The notes under the pieces are model-generated. The model saw only the letters and a list, made by a program, of their open reading frames with translations. It searched no databases and had not been told where the DNA came from. The position numbers and the translations under genes were made by a program. 41,146 nucleotides of DNA from a virus: positions 1-41,146 of IMG/VR virus record IMGVR_UViG_3300028177_000420. The stretch is one strand, 5' to 3'. Shown here piece by piece: positions 14,309-22,577 of the stretch (position 1 is the stretch's first letter; every line of letters begins with the position of its first letter).

Positions 14309-14827
14309 ATGTATTTTGATAACTTTCCTACAATCGCATATGACGCCACTGGTAATAAAATATATCAGACAGTTTCCGATATATTAGTTAGAGTAGTCGC
14401 TAGAACTGAAGTAAAAACCAGAGATGTTTTATTCACAAAATATCAGATAATGGAAAATGAAACTCCTGAAAGTGTCGCTTTTAATTATTATGGTAGATCA
14501 GAGTATCATTGGATAATACTAATGTTGAATCAATATTATGATCGTTACTATGACTGGCCGATGTCCCAACGTAATCTACAAGCGTATGTGTTAAGTAAAT
14601 ACTCTGATGCTAATGGTATACATCATTATGAAATATCTCAAAAGTCAGGAAACACCAATACTAAAATAAAGGTAGAGTTGGCTGATGAGCCTGGTGCAAC
14701 ACCTATTACTAACTTTCTATATGAAGCTGATTTAAATGAAAATAGAAAACAGATAAAACTATTAGATGCTTCTTATCTCACATCATTTATATCTGAATTT
14801 AAACTAGTAGTGCAAAATGGCAATTGA
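14309..14827 (+). CDS. 53: Baseplate wedge protein, T4 gp53
   Basis: A 172-residue protein that matches T4 gp53 in order: NETPESVAFNYYGRSEYHWIILMLNQYYDRYYDWPMSQ, then an AYVLSKY element, and a helical C-terminus (RQIKLLDASYLTSFISEF). In T4 the corresponding 'YWVLLMCNDNYDPYYGW' is in the same position. gp53 is part of the baseplate wedge and locks it to the hub. It starts two bases after the gp48-like stop and overlaps the next gene by 11 bases, so translation is coupled. Confidence 0.9.
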   Translation: MYFDNFPTIAYDATGNKIYQTVSDILVRVVARTEVKTRDVLFTKYQIMENETPESVAFNYYGRSEYHWIILMLNQYYDRYYDWPMSQRNLQAYVLSKYSDANGIHHYEISQKSGNTNTKIKVELADEPGATPITNFLYEADLNENRKQIKLLDASYLTSFISEFKLVVQNGN

Positions 14828-16469
14828 TATCGTAGAAGGTTTAAAGGCGATAGGTGAGACTAGATCAGCTGACGGTAACTCACCACCCCCCGGCGCCTTT
14901 GATATAAAATGTTGTGAAATCCAACACGGAGATGGACACCTGTATGATATCTCTAGCTTGGTTATGGAGATACATCTCTTTGAAGATATAGAACAACTAG
15001 GTATTTCGGGTTGGATTAAATTAAAAGATAATATCAATCTTATTCGTAATTCTCTAATTATTGGTGAAGAACTGCTGTGGTTAGATTTTGAAACAGCTGG
15101 TGCAAAAGATGCTGGGTTAAAAAATTGGGCCGTGAAAGGTTGGCCATTATATATTCATAAGATTGAAGAAATTATATCGCCTATATCTGGCCAAGGACAA
15201 ACCACACAGTCCTGGTTAGAATACCGATTACATTTCTGTTCTACTGAAATGATAACTAATGATAGAATGAGACTATCAAAAACATTTCAAGGAACTATAG
15301 GTAGTGGTGCTGATGGTGGAGGAGATGATGGTATTATTGGTGATATTTTTAGAAAGGATATGAAAATAATTGATAAAAATATCTATTGTGCAAAGACATC
15401 AGGAATAAAACATATTGTAACACCCAGGATGCATCCATTCGATCTGATTACCTTTCTAACTAATAACGCCCATGCATGGACTGGACAACCTGTTAAGGGG
15501 CCCCAAGAATCCAAATCCATGAATATGTTTAAAGATTATCATGCTGATTTTGTTGTATTTGAAACCGCACAGAGAGAATTAGTAACCGATGGTGGTTGGT
15601 TTATGGTTCCTTTACAAAGAGAAATGTCTAATAATGATTTAATTTTTACACTAAACAATTCTATGACTACTAGTGGATCATCTGAGAAGGGCCCTAAATT
15701 CCACGGTGGTGGGCCACACGGTCGAGGTAATGAAGCTGCCCCCATTACAGGTTATGCAGCTGCGATGTTGAGAAGTAAAAGTTTTGAGTTTATTAGTACA
15801 GGAGATAAATGGAAATCAGTTCGGGCCGGAGCCTGGGCGGCAAAACAAATCAGACATAATAGTGTAACAAAATCTTTCGATATCTATAAAAGTGATTATC
15901 TAAAACAGTTAAAGAAAGATGAATACTCTCATGCATCAGAAACACCAGTGTATTTTGAATTAGGTGTTGGGGATAAATTGATATCAGAATGGCCTGATGC
16001 AAATGTAGGATACTCTAGTTTTGCATCACAAGATATGTCTAATATAAACTTGGATACCTATCGAGCTGACTATCCCTGGAAAGTAGGCTATGGTCATATA
16101 GGACTATTAAGAAAAATGCAGATGAATCATATGCTAGGCTATGAAAGAATACAGTGTGAAATGTATGGCATCTCTGGATTACAAATTGGTAAAAATGCAA
16201 AGGCAGAATTTCCTCAAATAGGTTTAGGTTCTGGTAGTCCTGCTGAAACTGGACTTGCCGGGTCAAGAGATATCTGGAAGGAAGATAGAAATAATAATAT
16301 ATGGATGATTACAAAAGTTGCACATCATGTCATTTGTTCTGGTGATGATCCCAATTATACTACTACAATGGAACTCGCTAATACCATGCGAGCCACCAAA
16401 AAGAAACTTCCGTTCTACGGTTCACTAACCGGCATCAATACTGTTAAGGCCGGAGCGACAGGAAGATAA
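14817..16469 (+). CDS. Putative baseplate hub protein (gp27-like)
   Basis: A 550-residue protein, probably a hub subunit. The N-terminus has a beta-rich domain (YDISSLVMEIHLFEDIEQLG, then LIRNSLIIGEELLWLDFE) like the hub's ring-forming domain, and the C-terminus has MYGISGLQIGK and a final IWMITKVAHHVI segment typical of hub ends. T4 gp27 is only about 390 aa, so the middle Gly/Ser-rich segment (residues 165-180 and 285-300) would be an insertion. Confidence is moderate; it is the third gene in the late plus-strand operon. Confidence 0.6.
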   Translation: MAIDIVEGLKAIGETRSADGNSPPPGAFDIKCCEIQHGDGHLYDISSLVMEIHLFEDIEQLGISGWIKLKDNINLIRNSLIIGEELLWLDFETAGAKDAGLKNWAVKGWPLYIHKIEEIISPISGQGQTTQSWLEYRLHFCSTEMITNDRMRLSKTFQGTIGSGADGGGDDGIIGDIFRKDMKIIDKNIYCAKTSGIKHIVTPRMHPFDLITFLTNNAHAWTGQPVKGPQESKSMNMFKDYHADFVVFETAQRELVTDGGWFMVPLQREMSNNDLIFTLNNSMTTSGSSEKGPKFHGGGPHGRGNEAAPITGYAAAMLRSKSFEFISTGDKWKSVRAGAWAAKQIRHNSVTKSFDIYKSDYLKQLKKDEYSHASETPVYFELGVGDKLISEWPDANVGYSSFASQDMSNINLDTYRADYPWKVGYGHIGLLRKMQMNHMLGYERIQCEMYGISGLQIGKNAKAEFPQIGLGSGSPAETGLAGSRDIWKEDRNNNIWMITKVAHHVICSGDDPNYTTTMELANTMRATKKKLPFYGSLTGINTVKAGATGR

Positions 16470-16494
16470 AAAAAGGGAGCCCCGAAGGACTCCC
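16468..16494 (-). terminator. Rho-independent terminator with UUCG tetraloop, after gp32
   Basis: On the minus strand GGGAGTCC-TTCG-GGGCTCCC forms an 8-bp stem (one G-U pair) capped by the stable cUUCGg loop and followed by seven Ts (16474-16468). It ends the gp32 transcript and lies between the convergent gp27-like and gp32 genes. Confidence 0.92.
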
Positions 16495-16515
16495 CATATC
16501 GTAGTTATCTAACGA

Positions 16516-17385
16516 TTAACCTTCATCTGCCAACTTGGCAAAATAATCTAAAGTCTCATCATCATCGGTTGTTTCAGGAACCGGAGTAATGACTTCAACT
16601 TTCTTCTTGGGAGTAAATGTCTCAACAGTACCCTTTACTGATGTACCAGTAAGAACCTTGTTGAGTTTTTCCTTCAGTTCATCATAAGTCTTAAAAGTCT
16701 TAGGATCAACAAATTCCTGTAGACTATGTAACTTCTCATTATATAATGTTTCAAGGCGAGCGTCATCACCTTCAAGCAGTTCTGAAGGATTATCAAACTC
16801 AGACTTATCGTAATTCCAATAACCATCGACCTTACGGATCTTGAGTTTAAAGTTAGCACCCTTCCACATATCAAATGGATTCAAGGGAGTTTCATCATCA
16901 AACGCAGGGTTCATAGCTTCAGTAATCTTATCAAAGATTTTCTTACCGAAACGATACAACCTTACTGTACCATCATTCTCAGGGTGCTTTGGGTCACTCA
17001 CAACTAGGATGTTGGAGTAATATTTGAGAATTCGCTTCTGCTTCCTGGCAATCTCCTTATCTGATTCTGCACCACTGTTCCAAAGTTCAGTGTTGTATTC
17101 AGATACTGGATCATTCTTACCAATCGTGGTCAGTGAATTCTCGATATACCAACCACCAGGACCGTTGAACGCATGATTCCAAAGTCGAACCCAAGGAAGA
17201 TCCTCACCAGCTGGTTGCGGCAGAAAACGAATTACTGCGAAACCATTGCCGGTCTTATCCAGATCGGGTTTCCAAAAACGGTTATCTTCAAAAGAATTGC
17301 CGGAGGCGGGACTGTTTAACTTTGAGAGTTCAGTCTGTAATTTTTCAAAAGAGCCAGACTTGCTCTTTAGGTCTGCAAAAGACAT
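16516..17385 (-). CDS. 32: Single-stranded DNA-binding protein, T4 gp32-like, zinc site lost
   Basis: A 289-residue gp32 homologue: basic N-terminus (SFADLKSKSGSFEKLQ), core with FWKPDLDKTGNGFAVIRFLPQP, PWVRLWNHAFNGPGGWYIENS, ILVVSDPKHPENDGTVRLYRFG and an acidic tail (TTDDDETLDYFAKLADEG). The tail is the protein-interaction end in T4. The T4 zinc site (His and three Cys) is reduced: the His in NHAF is kept but there are no cysteines in the protein. It coats ssDNA during replication and recombination. A perfect promoter lies upstream at 17453-17481. Confidence 0.93.
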   Translation of the reverse strand: MSFADLKSKSGSFEKLQTELSKLNSPASGNSFEDNRFWKPDLDKTGNGFAVIRFLPQPAGEDLPWVRLWNHAFNGPGGWYIENSLTTIGKNDPVSEYNTELWNSGAESDKEIARKQKRILKYYSNILVVSDPKHPENDGTVRLYRFGKKIFDKITEAMNPAFDDETPLNPFDMWKGANFKLKIRKVDGYWNYDKSEFDNPSELLEGDDARLETLYNEKLHSLQEFVDPKTFKTYDELKEKLNKVLTGTSVKGTVETFTPKKKVEVITPVPETTDDDETLDYFAKLADEG

Positions 17386-17452
17386 ATATTGTATCTCCTA
17401 TATATTATCGTATTTACTATCAATCGCTGTATAATCGCAATCAATACTATTT

Positions 17453-17481
17453 ATTATACCACGGTTCTTAACTAATGTCAA
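17453..17481 (-). promoter_or_regulatory. Consensus sigma70 promoter of gp32
   Basis: TTGACA (17481-17476), 17 bp, TATAAT (17458-17453) on the minus strand, both perfect, directly after the stop of the DUF262-HNH gene. TAAAACTC precedes the -35 as at 4614 and 31162. The leader to the gp32 ATG is about 65 bases and carries AGGAG. Confidence 0.92.
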
Positions 17482-17486
17482 GAGTT

Positions 17487-19055
17487 TTATGCCACATAAT
17501 CATCTTTTCCTTGACGATTATCTCTTATGGGTTGAATGACTATCTCATCATTCTTACCACCTTTACTCCAAGGATACTTATGTCCTCTATCAAAATGTTT
17601 CGATGATAGTTTTGAGACAGGAACCTTTCGGCCTCTAGAATCAAGAGGATTATCTACATAAGCTTCTTCCAGAGTTTTCATTCTAGAACGATCAACTTCT
17701 ACAACATAACGAGAGTTAAATAAATCATCTTTCATTTGTTGACAAGCCTTTAATTTCTTAGCGTTTGTCAATACATTAAAAAGAATAGACAATCTACCAA
17801 ACAAATCGCTCTGTTTCTTCTCTGAATTAAAATATACATAAGACCCTGGGTTTTTGTTTTTAGTTGTAGTGCCATCCGCTTGCTTAGTATAAAGATGTAA
17901 TGGTAATTCACCAAATTTTTCTGGATCCTTCATCAATGCTTTATTAACTATCTCGTATACCTTAGCGAAACCTTCACCACCATTTACTCTCCAACTAGGA
18001 ATAGTAATAGTAGAAAACTCCTTAGGATAGTCTAAGGCATAGCGTAGCATTACATAATTACGCAACTCAACATTTGAAATTAGAGGGCCGTCTTTATATA
18101 CCTTACCAAATTCAGTTAAGTATGTTTTAAGAGCTTTAAGATACTTATTCTTAATGTCTTTACCTCTAAAATAAGATTCAAATTCCTTAGGCTTAGTGAA
18201 TTGAGTTTTTGTTTCCATCCACACCAAACACTCAGCCACAAACAAATCATGACCATTGATATCATAGGAATATGGTTTATTTGTAATTCTACCTAATGCG
18301 GCCAGACAATATTGGTCACCTTTAATATCACTACCAGATGCAATCTCTGAAATTTGTTGACGAAATTTTGTATACCAGTTTACTTGTAAAAGTTTCTGCC
18401 AACTATCCCAGGCTATACCTTCATTCTTCCAAATAAGTGATTGTGAAAATTGATCTACATCTCCTTGAAGTGCAATAACAACAGGTATCTCAATAGCGCT
18501 TAAATAATCTTGAACATCTCTCGGCAAATCTTTAAAATACTTACCGGCTAAACTAACTTTCTTGCCATTAGAATGCTCAATGTCAAGCTTATCTTTACCA
18601 AAAACAAGCTTGTTACTAAAGTAAGGAATAAGAGATTCATTTAAGCGATTTTGACCATCAATAATAAAATATTGAACACCACTTGACATACACTCTTGAA
18701 CATACTTCAAAACTCCGGCCCAAGATTTCTTCTCATCCTTATCTGTGGTATTTTCTATATTCAGTTTAATAGAATTTATAAGAAGTGAAGCAGGAACTAA
18801 TACAAAAGAATCTAACAAATTAGAACCCATTATAATAGAACGCAAATAGGCTTTTGCTCTATATTGTTTCTCACCGTTGACTGTTTTATTCCACTCAATC
18901 TTTTGAGCAAGTCTCTGTAGAAAATCGTGAGCTGAATTAATTTTAGATTCTGTCCCATCGAACCCTGGCGTTCCAAATTGAACCAAAGTGCCTAAATTAA
19001 GAATTTGAATCTCATACTGCATACCACCAACAACTTTAAATTTATTAGATGTCAT
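17487..19055 (-). CDS. DUF262-HNH protein, defence-like nuclease
   Basis: A 522-residue protein. Residues about 20-210 contain a DUF262-like ParB/Srx-fold signature (IIDGQNRLNE at 131-140, where DUF262 usually has DGQQR). The C-terminal 55 residues contain an HNH-type motif (KHFDRGHKYPWSKGGKNDE, then QPIRDNRQ, with His492, Asn502 and Asn513). DUF262 followed by a DUF1524/HNH end is the layout of GmrSD-type type IV restriction proteins and of SspE, which attack modified DNA. A phage copy could act against competing phages or the host chromosome. It lies just upstream of gp32. The middle region is unassigned. Confidence 0.72.
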   Translation of the reverse strand: MTSNKFKVVGGMQYEIQILNLGTLVQFGTPGFDGTESKINSAHDFLQRLAQKIEWNKTVNGEKQYRAKAYLRSIIMGSNLLDSFVLVPASLLINSIKLNIENTTDKDEKKSWAGVLKYVQECMSSGVQYFIIDGQNRLNESLIPYFSNKLVFGKDKLDIEHSNGKKVSLAGKYFKDLPRDVQDYLSAIEIPVVIALQGDVDQFSQSLIWKNEGIAWDSWQKLLQVNWYTKFRQQISEIASGSDIKGDQYCLAALGRITNKPYSYDINGHDLFVAECLVWMETKTQFTKPKEFESYFRGKDIKNKYLKALKTYLTEFGKVYKDGPLISNVELRNYVMLRYALDYPKEFSTITIPSWRVNGGEGFAKVYEIVNKALMKDPEKFGELPLHLYTKQADGTTTKNKNPGSYVYFNSEKKQSDLFGRLSILFNVLTNAKKLKACQQMKDDLFNSRYVVEVDRSRMKTLEEAYVDNPLDSRGRKVPVSKLSSKHFDRGHKYPWSKGGKNDEIVIQPIRDNRQGKDDYVA

Positions 19056-19203
19056 AATAATACATCCTCATGTGTAGGGTGTAAGCATTACCAAATCACC
19101 CCGTAAATTAAACTACTTTTTTTGAACTTTTTACTTTAAGTCGGCTAGTTCCATCCGACTATCTATTAAGCTATCACAAACTAACTAGTCTGTCAAGCTT
19201 TTT
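19056..19203 (-). promoter_or_regulatory. Structured leader and weak promoter of the DUF262-HNH gene
   Basis: The 148 bases before the DUF262-HNH gene hold no ORF. The minus strand has TTGACA (19196-19191) without a good -10, a hairpin GTCGG-N10-CCGAC (19140-19159) and a second weak stem GGGTG/CACCC (about 19077-19101) close to the ATG. TGAGGATG precedes the ATG. The layout is compatible with attenuated or conditional expression, which cannot be shown here. Confidence 0.5.
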
Positions 19204-19431
19204 TCAATCTTTTTTTAGTTCGGCTTCGATTAAAGCCTTAATGAATTGTTGGGGGGATATTTCGTGTTGAACAGCCGCAATGATAAATTCAGCCATCTGT
19301 ATTTCTTTTTCTACCCAATATTTTTTTCTTTTTAATTCTTCCAATCGGACTTCATAGTCATCCAGTTCTCTTTGCTTACGAACCTTCTGTTCTATAATAT
19401 CAGTTATGGAAATAATATTAGTATCAGACAT
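19204..19431 (-). CDS. Small coiled-coil protein (75 aa)
   Basis: An almost fully helical protein; residues 12-45 (IIEQKVRKQRELDDYEVRLEELKRKK) are predicted coiled coil, and the second half forms another helix (MAEFIIAAVQHEISPQQFIKALIEAELKK). It lies directly upstream of the DUF262-HNH gene and could be its partner or unrelated. There is no ribosome site; TATAAGTA lies five bases before the ATG, so the transcript is probably late and leaderless. Family unknown. Confidence 0.6.
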   Translation of the reverse strand: MSDTNIISITDIIEQKVRKQRELDDYEVRLEELKRKKYWVEKEIQMAEFIIAAVQHEISPQQFIKALIEAELKKD

Positions 19432-19453
19432 ACTAATACTTATATTGGAACTA

Positions 19454-19473
19454 GGGGAGGATGCACCCTCCCC
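19454..19473 (-). terminator. Strong hairpin after the two-helix membrane gene
   Basis: GGGGAGG-ATGCAC-CCTCCCC is a perfect 7-bp GC stem with a 6-base loop, 22 bases after the stop of the 19496-19729 gene. It lacks a clear T-run on the minus strand, so it may act as a terminator, an mRNA 3' stabiliser, or both. Confidence 0.65.
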
Positions 19474-19495
19474 GTAGATCCTTTAGCCAATCTTA

Positions 19496-19729
19496 CTAGT
19501 CCTTCTTGGTGAAGATCCAATAAATGACGCCTAGGGCTACAAGTCCAACTAGTCCTTGGCTGCCTAGTGATGCCACTAGGCCGGTTATATTCCCAATGAC
19601 ATCAACGGGAAGAAAGATCATATCTGATCCGAAAAGTACTTGAAGTACTACTGCTAGAGCGATAAGACTTACGGCAACTTCCGAAATCTTATTAATCCAG
19701 CCCTTTACACTTGCTATTACATCAGCCAT
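19496..19729 (-). CDS. Small two-helix membrane protein (77 aa), strongly translated
   Basis: Residues 15-35 (ISEVAVSLIALAVVLQVLFG) and 55-74 (LGSQGLVGLVALGVIYWIF) form two hydrophobic helices joined by a short loop with the motif FLPVDVIGNITGLV. The ribosome site is near-perfect (AAGGAGG, 7 bases before ATG) and a strong hairpin follows the gene, so it is expected to be abundant. A holin, a virion membrane component or a host-envelope modifier are all possible. I recall similar proteins in marine phages, without function. Confidence 0.7.
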   Translation of the reverse strand: MADVIASVKGWINKISEVAVSLIALAVVLQVLFGSDMIFLPVDVIGNITGLVASLGSQGLVGLVALGVIYWIFTKKD

Positions 19730-19747
19730 ATAAACCTCCTTGGTTTT

Positions 19748-20632
19748 TTAAGTGTTAATCCTTTCATACATTTCATCTTGTGTAATGTACTCAAGGTTAG
19801 GAATATCAATCCATTCCTCAATTACAGCATTAACCCTATCATTAATATCGTTTGATATTGGTTTAGGATTAACCTTGTAATACTTTATATCCGGAAACTT
19901 TTCAAAAATCATCCGGTGTTGTTCTATCCAATTATCTGGTGGGATAGGTTGTCCGTCAGAACCTATGTAACATTCAGTTCCTTTAAATATATTGTTTGGT
20001 TTGTCTGTGTTGGAATATAAATCCATACCTAATAGATATACCTCTTCCGTATCTGGATTCATAGATGCAAATACATTACATAAAGCACCAGAACAAAAAC
20101 CATAATCTGAACCTCCAGGCAATGATTCTGTCTTTAATACTTTATCTTCAGGAGCTACCCAGGTTGCCCAAAGGCCTGCTCTTTTATCTGCAAATATTAT
20201 ATCTACTGTATCTAAATTTACTTCTATGCCTTCATTGTGGCAAGCGGTTAAATAATCTTCTCGGAGTTTTCTCAACTGGTCTAAATCTTGACCACCTATT
20301 GCAAACTCATTCCAACCTTCAACCCGTGGACTAACATGGATGTAGGACTTTAAATCACTTTGGTCCTTATGGGATATGTGAGACGGAACTACTATATTTT
20401 CGTATGCCTCTCCTGGCAATCTGTTCCAATCTCTAAAATATACAACATTCTTAAAAGCATAACCTGAGCGGTATATCTCATGGCTCATCTCTATATCGAC
20501 ACACACCAAAAAATCTGGTGCCCAATCACGATACAAAGCATTGCATCCCCAGATGGTTGCATACTGCCTTAATCCATCTAAATCAATTCCGAGACGGGAT
20601 TCACCATTCCCGAGACATATCACCCTACTCAT
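19748..20632 (-). CDS. DUF115/sialyltransferase-like Rossmann-type protein (294 aa)
   Basis: The N-terminus SRVICLGNGESRLGIDL, followed by WGCNALYRDWAPDFLVCVDIEM, resembles the nucleotide-sugar-binding start of GT42 sialyltransferases and of DUF115/MAF-type proteins ('xGNGxSLxxxD...CN...PD...D'). A second motif, GFCSGALCNVFASMNPDTEEVYLLGMDL, fits the same fold. It may add a sugar to a surface structure or to a phage component; the exact reaction is not visible. It is the second gene after FmdB and has no good ribosome site. Confidence 0.5.
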   Translation of the reverse strand: MSRVICLGNGESRLGIDLDGLRQYATIWGCNALYRDWAPDFLVCVDIEMSHEIYRSGYAFKNVVYFRDWNRLPGEAYENIVVPSHISHKDQSDLKSYIHVSPRVEGWNEFAIGGQDLDQLRKLREDYLTACHNEGIEVNLDTVDIIFADKRAGLWATWVAPEDKVLKTESLPGGSDYGFCSGALCNVFASMNPDTEEVYLLGMDLYSNTDKPNNIFKGTECYIGSDGQPIPPDNWIEQHRMIFEKFPDIKYYKVNPKPISNDINDRVNAVIEEWIDIPNLEYITQDEMYERINT

Positions 20633-20651
20633 TTTAATATGCTTTAGTTAT

Positions 20652-20846
20652 TTAGTCTTTTTCGTTCTTTGACGGGGACGGTTTATACCATCCATCACCC
20701 TTTAACACAAAATTAGCAGCAGTTATTTGACGCCTAATATGACCACTACATTCAGGACAAAATTCTAAAGGGAGATCAGACATCCTCTGAAGAACATCCA
20801 ACACCTCATGGCCGCACACTTCACAAACGTAATCATATATTGGCAT
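20652..20846 (-). CDS. FmdB family zinc-ribbon protein (64 aa)
   Basis: The full FmdB/CxxC-CxxC pattern is present: MPIYDYVCEVCGHEVLDVLQRMSD, then LEFCPECSGHIRRQI and the C-terminal NFVLKGDGWY. FmdB proteins are small putative regulators with one Zn ribbon; their function is poorly known. It overlaps the end of thyX by 14 bases, so it is part of the same transcript. The tail (PSPSKNEKD) is shorter than in many host relatives. Confidence 0.88.
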   Translation of the reverse strand: MPIYDYVCEVCGHEVLDVLQRMSDLPLEFCPECSGHIRRQITAANFVLKGDGWYKPSPSKNEKD

Positions 20847-21582
20847 AAAACAATGACTCCCATGACACAGGAAATTTCTCCTTGGCTAAATCATATAGTT
20901 CCCAAGCAACATTTCTAGTTTCTTCTTGTGTATCACCTTTACATCTTAACTTACATACTCTAGAAAATGCATACAATGAACCAGTCCAATACCATTCTGT
21001 ATAGGTGTTCTGTGGTAGTACCATACGAGCTTGTTCTGGTGCAATACCAGCATCCAACATTTTCTTATAAGTTTCTACAGCCAAATCACATGATGCACTA
21101 ACCGCAGCACCAACTCTCACCTCACGATCTAACCATTCTATTGTCTCATCACCAGACCCTTGTTTCTTATCTACTGGTTTACTTCTCCATATCTCTGGGT
21201 CCCAATATTCTGGCTCATCTTCCACATACCGGCGTGACACTTCATTCCATACCAAACCTACCTGATGCTTGACTAACTGCCGTGCAACAAAAATGGGTGC
21301 CTTAATGTGAAATGATAATGTTGCATGACCAAAAGGAGTCCAATGACCATGCTTGGCAAGATACTGAATAAGCTTCTTATCTCTATCGGCGAGCTCATAG
21401 ATGCCTTGCCCAGGGATGTGTTTTGCCCACTGCGACTTCTTTGCAAAACTAACCCGAGCGGCATTAACTACGCTAAGGTCATCCCCCATAAAATCTATTA
21501 GACTAACATCCATATCTATATAAAAACGAGCCGAGGATGCCAACCCCCTGTCAATAGCGGACGAGCCCTGTATTTGATCCAT
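20833..21582 (-). CDS. thyX: Flavin-dependent thymidylate synthase ThyX
   Basis: ThyX makes dTMP from dUMP with FAD, methylene-tetrahydrofolate and NADPH. The signature RHRxxSxNExSxRY appears in changed form as KHQVGLVWNEVSRRY (residues about 105-119), with the NExSxRY half intact. Other ThyX elements are AARVSFAKK near residue 45, FGHATLSFHI, and ARMVLPQNTYTEWYW. The start given is an ATG inside the last codons of glnA; the conserved core only begins at about residue 24, so an ATG at 21513 is possible. It completes DNA precursor synthesis with the RNR. Confidence 0.9.
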   Translation of the reverse strand: MDQIQGSSAIDRGLASSARFYIDMDVSLIDFMGDDLSVVNAARVSFAKKSQWAKHIPGQGIYELADRDKKLIQYLAKHGHWTPFGHATLSFHIKAPIFVARQLVKHQVGLVWNEVSRRYVEDEPEYWDPEIWRSKPVDKKQGSGDETIEWLDREVRVGAAVSASCDLAVETYKKMLDAGIAPEQARMVLPQNTYTEWYWTGSLYAFSRVCKLRCKGDTQEETRNVAWELYDLAKEKFPVSWESLFYANI

Positions 21583-22576
21583 CAATAGTCTCTACAATAT
21601 GTTTCATCACTCTATAGGGATCAGCATTTGCAGAAGGACGGCGATCTTCTAGATAACCATTCCAGTTGTTGTCTACTGTAATAATAGGAATACGAATACT
21701 AGCACCCCGATCACTAACCCCATAACTAAATTTTTTAATAGATTGTGTCTCATGTTTTCCTGTCAACCTCTGATCATTATCTGCACCATACTCTTTGATG
21801 GCTTCTTTATGTTTTGATCCTAGAAGTTTGCAACACGCTTCAAAATATGATTGCGAACCTAAATCTCTCATCTGTGCATTAGAAAAGTTTGTATGCATAC
21901 CGGAACCATTCCAATCACCTTTCTGTGGTTTAGGACTAAAGTCAATAGAGACTCCATGCTTCTCTGCAATCTTCATTAGAATATAACGAGACATCCACAT
22001 ATCATCCCCGGCACTTACACCAGACCCTAATACCTGATACTCCCACTGACCTAATGCAACTTCAGCATTAGTACCAGTGATACCTATATTAGCGTTCATA
22101 CACGCCTCTGTATGACGGTCTACGATCTCTCGGCCGATAACGTTATCAGCACCAACGCCACAGTAGAAATCCCCCTGTGCCCGAGGCTTGCCCTTCTCAG
22201 GCCATCCTAGCGGCCGTCCATCTTTATACATAAAATACTCTTGCTCAAAACCAAACCACCACTCACTACTAATCAATTCTAAACAATGGGTTCGTGTATT
22301 ACTGGGATGTGGTTCGTGATCAGCACTCAATACCTCACACATCACATAAGTGCCACCAAGGCCATCTCCTGTGCGAGTTGCATCTGCACGGATACGATCA
22401 ATGGTATGATACTCACCTACAGGATTTAAAATACAATCTGACTTATCACCTGTAGCCTGTTGTGTTGATGATCCGTCAAATGACCATAAACCAACTACAT
22501 CATCAATTTTAACTTTACTTCTTAGTGATGGTGTTGGTTTATAACCATCTAACCAAACATACTCTAACTTTTCCAT
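21551..22576 (-). CDS. glnII: Glutamine synthetase, type II (eukaryote-like)
   Basis: A complete 341-residue GSII that makes glutamine from glutamate, ammonia and ATP. Motifs in order: YVWLDG, LWSFDGSSTQQATGDKSD, WWFGFEQEYFM with GWP after it, DFYCGVGA, GTNAEVALGQWEYQ, PKPQKGDWNGSGMHTNFS, RLTGKHET and GASIRIPI plus YLEDRRPSANADPY. All the metal and ATP-binding residues I know of appear present. No regulatory adenylylation site is expected in this family. It is next to thyX and downstream of gp59, in the gp59-gp32 cargo segment. It could supply glutamine for nucleotide synthesis and relieve nitrogen limitation. Confidence 0.92.
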   Translation of the reverse strand: MEKLEYVWLDGYKPTPSLRSKVKIDDVVGLWSFDGSSTQQATGDKSDCILNPVGEYHTIDRIRADATRTGDGLGGTYVMCEVLSADHEPHPSNTRTHCLELISSEWWFGFEQEYFMYKDGRPLGWPEKGKPRAQGDFYCGVGADNVIGREIVDRHTEACMNANIGITGTNAEVALGQWEYQVLGSGVSAGDDMWMSRYILMKIAEKHGVSIDFSPKPQKGDWNGSGMHTNFSNAQMRDLGSQSYFEACCKLLGSKHKEAIKEYGADNDQRLTGKHETQSIKKFSYGVSDRGASIRIPIITVDNNWNGYLEDRRPSANADPYRVMKHIVETIDGSNTGLVRY

Positions 22577-22577
22577 A

